From an uncultured Clostridia bacterium (lineage in GTDB: Bacteria > Bacillota > Clostridia > Oscillospirales > Ruminococcaceae), in assembly GCA_947584825.1 (NCBI GenBank), contig CANPWR010000054.1, forward strand, positions 1 to 9,451: a stretch of DNA of 9,451 nt, written 5' to 3'. Shown here piece after piece: positions 5,585 to 9,451 of this stretch (the first letter of the stretch is position 1; each line of letters starts with the position of its first letter). The position numbers were made by a program, and so were the translations under genes. Under the pieces are notes generated by a model, which was given only the letters and a program-made list of their open reading frames with translations, was not told the DNA's origin and ran no database searches.

Positions 5585-7438
5585 ATGGCAGGTCAAAGAA
5601 CAAGAGCGCCTATGCGCAGAGGACCTCATGGCGGCGGAAGAGGTATGCCATTTGAAAAGGCAAAGGACTTCAAAGGCTCAATTATAAAGCTTATCGGATA
5701 TATAGCCAAATACAAAGTCGGTATAATACTGGCATTAGTCTTTGCCGTAGGCGGTACGGTCTTTAATATAATAGGACCGAAAATCTCAGGTAAAGCTACA
5801 ACAAAGCTATTCAACGGTCTTGTTGCAAAAATACAAGGCACGGGCGGAATAGACTTTGACGCTATCAAACGACTTTTGCTTATCCTGTTAGGACTTTACT
5901 GTCTTTCTGCTGTCTTCTCCTTAATTCAGGGCTGGATAATGACAGGAATTTCACAAAAAATTTCTTACACATTAAGACAAGAGCTTTCCCAAAAGCTTAA
6001 TCGTCTTCCGATGAGTTTTTATGACAAGAACACCAACGGAGAAATACTCTCACGTATTACGAACGACGTTGATACTCTTTCTATGAACCTGAACCAAGCG
6101 GCAACACAGCTTATTACATCAATCACGACCCTTATCGGAATACTTATAATGATGCTTTCAATAAGCGGTGTTATGACGCTTATTGCTCTGGTTATGCTCC
6201 CGGTTTCCGCAATACTGGTTATGCTCGTGGTTAAAAAATCACAAAAATACTTCAAAGCTCAACAGGATTATCTTGGACACATTAACGGTCAGGTAGAAGA
6301 AGTCTACGGCGGACATACGGTTGTTAAGGCATTTAACAGAGAGCAGGCTGTTATCAAGGAGTTTAGACATACCAGCAATATACTTTACCATGCAAGCTGG
6401 AAAGCACAATTTCTATCAGGTATGATGATGCCTGTTATGCAGTTTGTAGGTAATCTCGGTTATGTTGCCGTTTCGGTAAGCGGTGCATACCTTGCTGTAA
6501 AAGGCACTATTGAAGTCGGAGATATTCAATCATTTATCCAGTATGTTAAACAGTTCACCCAGCCTATTCAGCAGGTAGCTCAGGTTTCAAATATGATTCA
6601 GGCTACAGCTGCTGCTGCAGAAAGAGTTTTTGAATTCTTAGAAGAACCTGAAGAAACTCAGCTTGCTGAACGCCACGCCCCTATTGACGCTTCTGCGCTA
6701 AAGGGTAACGTCGAGTTCGACCACGTTTCATTCGGCTACACGCCTGACAAAATTATAATAAACGACTTCTCAGCAAACATAAAAGAGGGTCAGAAAATTG
6801 CTATTGTCGGCCCGACAGGAGCAGGAAAAACAACTATGGTCAAACTTATAATGAGGTTCTACGACATAAATTCTGGCAACATAAAAATAGACGGATATAA
6901 CGTTCGTGACTTTGACCGAAGCGAGCTTAGAAAGGCATTCGGAATGGTACTCCAAGACACATGGCTTTTCAAAGGTTCTATCATGGAGAACATTCGCTAC
7001 GGACGGCTTGACGCTACTGATGAAGAAGTTATAGCTGCTGCGAAAGCCGCTCACGTACACCACTTTATACAGACGCTCCCAAACGGTTATAATATGGAGC
7101 TTAATGAGGAAGCCTCCAACGTATCGGGAGGTCAGAAACAGCTTCTTACCATTGCAAGGGCAATTCTCGCCGACAACAAGATACTTATTCTTGACGAGGC
7201 TACCTCTTCGGTTGACACACGCACCGAGATAAGAATTCAAAAGGCTATGGATAACCTTATGAAGGGAAGAACGAGCTTTATCATTGCTCACAGGCTGTCC
7301 ACGATAAAGGACGCCGATTTGATTTTGGTTATGAAAGACGGTGATATTGTCGAGCAGGGAAATCACGACGAGCTTTTAGCAAAAAACGGTCTTTATGCCG
7401 AGCTATACAACTCGCAGTTTGAATCAGCCACCGCATAG
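5585..7438 (+). CDS. Heterodimeric ABC exporter, short subunit with catalytic ATP site
   Basis: 617 residues. A basic Arg/Gly-rich cytoplasmic tail (1-30) precedes six membrane segments: the first two near 45-65 and 95-120, the next pair near 172-215, the last pair near 278-335. The nucleotide-binding domain (about 375-605) shows Walker A GPTGAGKTT (409-417), Q-loop Gln457, signature VSGGQ (513-517), Walker B ILILDE (533-538) with catalytic Glu538, D-loop SSVD (541-544) and switch His569 in AHRLST. All hydrolysis residues are present, so with the degenerate long subunit it forms an exporter with one working and one regulatory site, as in TM287/288, LmrCD and BmrCD. It starts one base after the preceding stop and is the last gene of the operon. 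GC is clearly higher here than in the genes to its right. Substrate unknown; efflux of a compound sensed by the MarR protein is the likely job. Confidence 0.94.
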   Translation: MAGQRTRAPMRRGPHGGGRGMPFEKAKDFKGSIIKLIGYIAKYKVGIILALVFAVGGTVFNIIGPKISGKATTKLFNGLVAKIQGTGGIDFDAIKRLLLILLGLYCLSAVFSLIQGWIMTGISQKISYTLRQELSQKLNRLPMSFYDKNTNGEILSRITNDVDTLSMNLNQAATQLITSITTLIGILIMMLSISGVMTLIALVMLPVSAILVMLVVKKSQKYFKAQQDYLGHINGQVEEVYGGHTVVKAFNREQAVIKEFRHTSNILYHASWKAQFLSGMMMPVMQFVGNLGYVAVSVSGAYLAVKGTIEVGDIQSFIQYVKQFTQPIQQVAQVSNMIQATAAAAERVFEFLEEPEETQLAERHAPIDASALKGNVEFDHVSFGYTPDKIIINDFSANIKEGQKIAIVGPTGAGKTTMVKLIMRFYDINSGNIKIDGYNVRDFDRSELRKAFGMVLQDTWLFKGSIMENIRYGRLDATDEEVIAAAKAAHVHHFIQTLPNGYNMELNEEASNVSGGQKQLLTIARAILADNKILILDEATSSVDTRTEIRIQKAMDNLMKGRTSFIIAHRLSTIKDADLILVMKDGDIVEQGNHDELLAKNGLYAELYNSQFESATA

Positions 7439-7453
7439 CCGGCGAACCGCCGG
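7439..7453. repeat. GC-rich hairpin directly after the exporter operon
   Basis: CCGGCG (7439-7444) and CGCCGG (7448-7453) pair perfectly around an AAC loop, starting on the base after the exporter stop codon. No T-run follows, so it is not a standard intrinsic terminator. It could protect the mRNA 3' end, or be one end of a dispersed repeat. A small AGGC/GCCT dyad follows at once (7454-7467). Confidence 0.55.
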
Positions 7454-7519
7454 AGGCTCTGCTGCCTTTGGAAAGTTTGAAAAATGTATTTACTTTGTAC
7501 AACGGCAGGATTATTAATT

Positions 7520-7541
7520 GATAATTGACAATAGATAATTG
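7520..7541. repeat. AT-rich direct repeat between convergent genes
   Basis: GATAATTG occurs at 7520-7527 and 7534-7541, a 14-base period, within a run of ATTGATAATTG-like words. Directly to the right is a short tandem of AAGAAGC. Runs of this type are familiar as intergenic filler in many anaerobe genomes. The 7439-7630 gap holds no gene. Confidence 0.5.
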
Positions 7542-7552
7542 CAAGAAGCAAG

Positions 7553-7579
7553 AAGCGTTCGGAATTTTTCCGAACGCTT
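7553..7579. terminator. Perfect 12-bp hairpin, probable terminator between convergent genes
   Basis: AAGCGTTCGGAA (7553-7564) and TTCCGAACGCTT (7568-7579) are exact reverse complements around a TTT loop. It is the strongest dyad between the exporter operon (plus) and the small anchored-protein gene (minus). The sequence after it is only partly T-rich in either direction (ATAATATTTG on plus; CTTCTTGCTTCTTG on minus), so termination is likely but its main direction is unclear. Confidence 0.6.
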
Positions 7580-7630
7580 ATAATATTTGCAAACACATTA
7601 TAAAAATATGTATTGTTATATTTCTTAATA

Positions 7631-8104
7631 CTAAGAAAGTTTATATACAAATTGGGCATTTTCATTATTTTTCAGTTTTATTACTTCACTAGTGTATCCA
7701 TCAGGAATTTTTGCATCAATTGTAACTATATCAAATTCAATGCTGCTTCCGTTATAAGAAAATGTATACCCACCAAATTCATTACGTTCATATTTACTAA
7801 ACTCTATTCCAACCTCTTCTCCTGAAAATCTATACACATTATTTTCCTTTTCAAAGTTACTAATTTCAATTATATCGTCACCTTCATAATGTAAAATAAA
7901 AGCAAAATTTTCAAAATCAAAAGTTGCTATTTTGTCTTCGTCAGTAATCTTAAAATCCTCAGAATTTTCATATGCCTCATATATATCTTCATAGAATTCA
8001 TCACCTGTAGAAAAGAAATCCGAAAACTTTGTTTGTCCGGTTGCTATTCCAATAATTATAATAGAAATTAATATTACCGGAATTATTATTTTAATTTTAC
8101 TCAT
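7631..8104 (-). CDS. Small membrane-anchored or secreted acidic protein, unknown function
   Basis: 157 residues. Residues 4-22 are an unbroken hydrophobic stretch after two lysines, either a signal peptide (possible cleavage near residue 23) or an N-terminal anchor. The rest (about 24-157) is soluble, strongly acidic, free of cysteine and rich in alternating aromatic and charged residues, suggesting a small beta-rich domain outside the membrane. AGGAGG (8110-8115) lies 5 bases before ATG 8104 and settles the start. A perfect 13-bp dyad sits just upstream (8124-8153). The gene follows the Fn3-like gene on the same strand with a 100-base gap, so the two might share a transcript. I do not recognise a family, and no catalytic motif is visible. 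Confidence 0.72.
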   Translation of the reverse strand: MSKIKIIIPVILISIIIIGIATGQTKFSDFFSTGDEFYEDIYEAYENSEDFKITDEDKIATFDFENFAFILHYEGDDIIEISNFEKENNVYRFSGEEVGIEFSKYERNEFGGYTFSYNGSSIEFDIVTIDAKIPDGYTSEVIKLKNNENAQFVYKLS

Positions 8105-8109
8105 ATTTT

Positions 8110-8115
8110 CCTCCT
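8110..8115 (-). promoter_or_regulatory. Ribosome binding site of the small anchored-protein gene
   Basis: A full AGGAGG on the minus strand, 5 bases before ATG 8104. It is good evidence that this unrecognised reading frame is translated. Confidence 0.8.
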
Positions 8116-8123
8116 AACTTTAC

Positions 8124-8153
8124 TATTGAAGGGTATACCAATACCCTTCAATA
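8124..8153. repeat. Perfect 13-bp inverted repeat upstream of the small anchored-protein gene
   Basis: TATTGAAGGGTAT (8124-8136) and ATACCCTTCAATA (8141-8153) pair perfectly around ACCA. A TTTTTAT run follows on the plus strand, which is the shape of a plus-strand intrinsic terminator, yet both neighbouring genes are on the minus strand. On the minus strand it would lie in the leader of the 157-residue gene, 8 bases before AGGAGG, or act as an operator. The rest of the 8105-8204 gap is AT-rich with no clear promoter. Confidence 0.7.
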
Positions 8154-8204
8154 TTTTTATCTGCAAAGTCATTTTACTCCGCTTTTATATAATAAGTAAA
8201 ATTA

Positions 8205-9005
8205 TTAAAAATCTAGTGCCAAATAAACAATTACAAACCCGTTTTTATCTTCATTCTTTGTTACCATAATTTCTCTTGATACAGTCTTTATTGAGACATA
8301 TTCTGTTATTTTTTTTGAACAAAAGAGATGATAGTAGTCTTTTATCATAGACTTTTTCAAATCCCACCAATCGCAATCACAGCTGTATTGTGCATTGGTT
8401 CCCATATAAGACTTAGGTTTTTTAATAAACTTATTATCTTTAATAATTCTTTTTAGTTCTTTTTTCTTTATTTTTATTTTTGCTTTAATATCGTATGAAA
8501 CTGCATTATCATATTCTTCATACACCCACTTATCACGAGTATATTTCAAAAAATGAACATCACTTGAAAGTTTTATGCCGGTAAGTTGTTTAACCTGTTC
8601 TTTTCTTTCTTTGTCCTTTTCGTTTTCCTTTACTATTACAGATTTCGCCTTATTCCACTTACCATAAACAGTTTTAGGTTTGCCGTCAATTTTTATGTTA
8701 TTATAAACCTTAGCTTTGACATAATATTTCCTACCCTGCTTTAAATTCCTGAAAATTTTTTCATTAGCTTTTATTTTATAGCTTTTTGATTTGGAAAAGT
8801 TTTTATTCTGCGAGATCTTAACTACATACCCTGAACACTTTTTTACTTTTTTCAGTTTAAGTGTCATCTCTCCACAACTATCAGACGTTATTTCCGTTAT
8901 CTTTGCTCTGCTTAGCTTTGTGCTTTCCGCCGATACAGAAAAACTGCTTAGCATTGTTATTGATAACACAATTGCAGTCAGCATTATCGCTATTTTCTTT
9001 AACAT
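8205..9005 (-). CDS. Secreted protein with fibronectin type III-like domain and unknown C-terminal domain
   Basis: 266 residues from ATG 9005. GGGAGG (9010-9015) lies 4 bases upstream, and this start gives a clean signal peptide (MLKKIAIMLTAIVLS, cleavage near SVSA, residue 26). An earlier in-frame ATG at 9047 would bury the signal behind 14 charged residues. Residues about 32-125 follow the Lys-rich Fn3-like pattern common in Clostridia surface proteins: GYVVKISQNKNFSKSKSY, then LKQGRKYYVKAKVY and VYGKWNKAKSVIV. After a charged linker (about 127-140) comes a domain (about 143-266) I cannot assign, with three cysteines in a small region (SCDCDWW, then Cys229) and aromatic runs. No sortase signal or cell-wall binding repeat is visible, so release or loose wall association is likely. 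It is very AT-rich and sits 69 bases after a GH95 gene. A carbohydrate or surface adhesion role is only a guess. Confidence 0.8.
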   Translation of the reverse strand: MLKKIAIMLTAIVLSITMLSSFSVSAESTKLSRAKITEITSDSCGEMTLKLKKVKKCSGYVVKISQNKNFSKSKSYKIKANEKIFRNLKQGRKYYVKAKVYNNIKIDGKPKTVYGKWNKAKSVIVKENEKDKERKEQVKQLTGIKLSSDVHFLKYTRDKWVYEEYDNAVSYDIKAKIKIKKKELKRIIKDNKFIKKPKSYMGTNAQYSCDCDWWDLKKSMIKDYYHLFCSKKITEYVSIKTVSREIMVTKNEDKNGFVIVYLALDF

Positions 9006-9074
9006 TTTTCCTCCCTTTGTTTTATATAACTTTTTATTATTTGCCACTTTTATACACTTAAAATTACAATTTTC

Positions 9075-9451
9075 CTACACCTTTTTAACCTCGTACGACT
9101 TCCCATTACAAGTGTCAAAAACCATTGCACCGTCTTTTTCCTCACAGCTAATCTCCTCGCCGCCGCAGAAGACTTTAACAGGTACATTAACAACAAGTCT
9201 GCAAGTCTCGCCGCAGTTTGAAACTATCAATGCCTCTTGAAATTCTGAATTTTCCCACTTGCAGGATACAGTAAAGCCGCCCCTTGCTTTTAGATTTTCA
9301 AACGAGCCGTTTCCCCACTCTTTAGGGAGCGCAGGGAGCAGAATAATCTCCTGATTAATACTTTGTATCAAAGCCTCTGATATTCCTGCCGCACCACCGA
9401 AATTTCCGTCGATCTGAAACGGCGGATGATTGTCAAACATATTCTTATTCG
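9075..9451 (-). CDS. Glycoside hydrolase family 95 (alpha-L-fucosidase or alpha-galactosidase), C-terminal fragment
   Basis: About 125 C-terminal residues are visible; the frame runs open through the right edge, so the apparent ATG at 9440 is internal. Family members have about 750-800 residues. The fragment begins with NMFDNHPPFQIDGNFGG, the hallmark stretch at the end of the GH95 (alpha/alpha)6 barrel, then SEALIQS and LLPALPKEWGNGSFENLKAR, and ends in the C-terminal beta domain. The Asp in FQIDGN lies 111 residues from the end and by position should match the catalytic Asp766 of Bifidobacterium AfcA; this is from memory. The enzyme removes alpha-1,2-linked fucose, or alpha-galactose in some members, from host or plant glycans by inversion. 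Stop is TAG at 9077-9075. I see no terminator in the 69 bases before the Fn3-like gene, so cotranscription is possible. The signal peptide, if any, is outside the window. Confidence 0.92.
   Translation of the reverse strand, partial: NKNMFDNHPPFQIDGNFGGAAGISEALIQSINQEIILLPALPKEWGNGSFENLKARGGFTVSCKWENSEFQEALIVSNCGETCRLVVNVPVKVFCGGEEISCEEKDGAMVFDTCNGKSYEVKKV

Noticed and set aside
6770..7366. 198-codon open frame on the minus strand inside the short exporter subunit gene
   Set aside because: It is fully antisense to the nucleotide-binding domain with all its motifs, has no ribosome binding site and its translation is Cys/Ser/Val-rich with no family pattern.
7393..7665. Short minus-strand frames across the gap after the exporter operon
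   Set aside because: They run over repeats and hairpins and overlap the exporter end antisense, with no ribosome binding site or protein-like composition.
9006..9047. 14-residue N-terminal extension of the Fn3-like protein from ATG 9047
   Set aside because: It would place charged residues before the signal peptide; GGGAGG immediately before ATG 9005 decides the start.
8791..9240. 149-codon open frame on the plus strand
   Set aside because: It crosses antisense over the start of the Fn3-like gene, the gap and the GH95 end. Both sense genes are clearly recognisable, and this frame is a Phe/Ser/Leu-rich by-product of AT-rich lysine codons.

Overview
The window reads as a low-to-moderate GC Gram-positive (Firmicutes, class Clostridia; a gut Ruminococcus/Oscillospiraceae-type anaerobe is my best guess). 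The basis is AGGAGG-type ribosome binding sites before almost every gene, a lipobox substrate-binding protein, sigma-A promoters, a Lys-rich Fn3-like secreted protein and a GH95 enzyme. The organism is inferred from style, not from a marker gene.

Layout. (1) 1-1307, minus: a DppA/OppA-type peptide-binding lipoprotein, cut by the left edge, with its own promoter about 160 bases upstream of the start. (2) 1630-2412, minus: a four-helix membrane protein with a C-terminal zinc ribbon, driven by a perfect consensus sigma-A promoter. (3) 2413-2761: a divergent control region. Its right side carries a promoter overlaid by three 13-bp palindromic boxes spaced exactly 16 bp apart. (4) 2762-7438, plus: a three-gene operon, marR, then the long (780 aa) and the short (617 aa) half of a heterodimeric ABC exporter. 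The first two genes overlap by ATGA; the last two are one base apart. (5) 7439-7630: no gene; GC-rich hairpin, AT-rich direct repeats and a perfect 12-bp hairpin. (6) 7631-9005, minus: two AT-rich genes for extracytoplasmic proteins, a small anchored protein of unknown function and a secreted Fn3-like protein. (7) 9075-9451, minus: the C-terminal end of a GH95 fucosidase/galactosidase, cut by the right edge.

How it works together. The central operon is a self-contained drug or toxic-metabolite efflux module: MarR probably represses its own promoter through the three boxes, and ligand binding would release expression of the pump. The pump has one ATP site that looks catalytic and one that looks degenerate, as in TM287/288, LmrCD and BmrCD. 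The flanking genes point to peptide uptake on one side and glycan degradation with surface proteins on the other.

I see no CRISPR array, phage gene, transposase, tRNA or rRNA, and no clearly new system. The best leads are the three-box operator, the placement of the large extracellular insert on the degenerate ABC subunit, two unexplained perfect dyads (2444-2470 and 8124-8153) and the unknown C-terminal domain of the Fn3-like protein.
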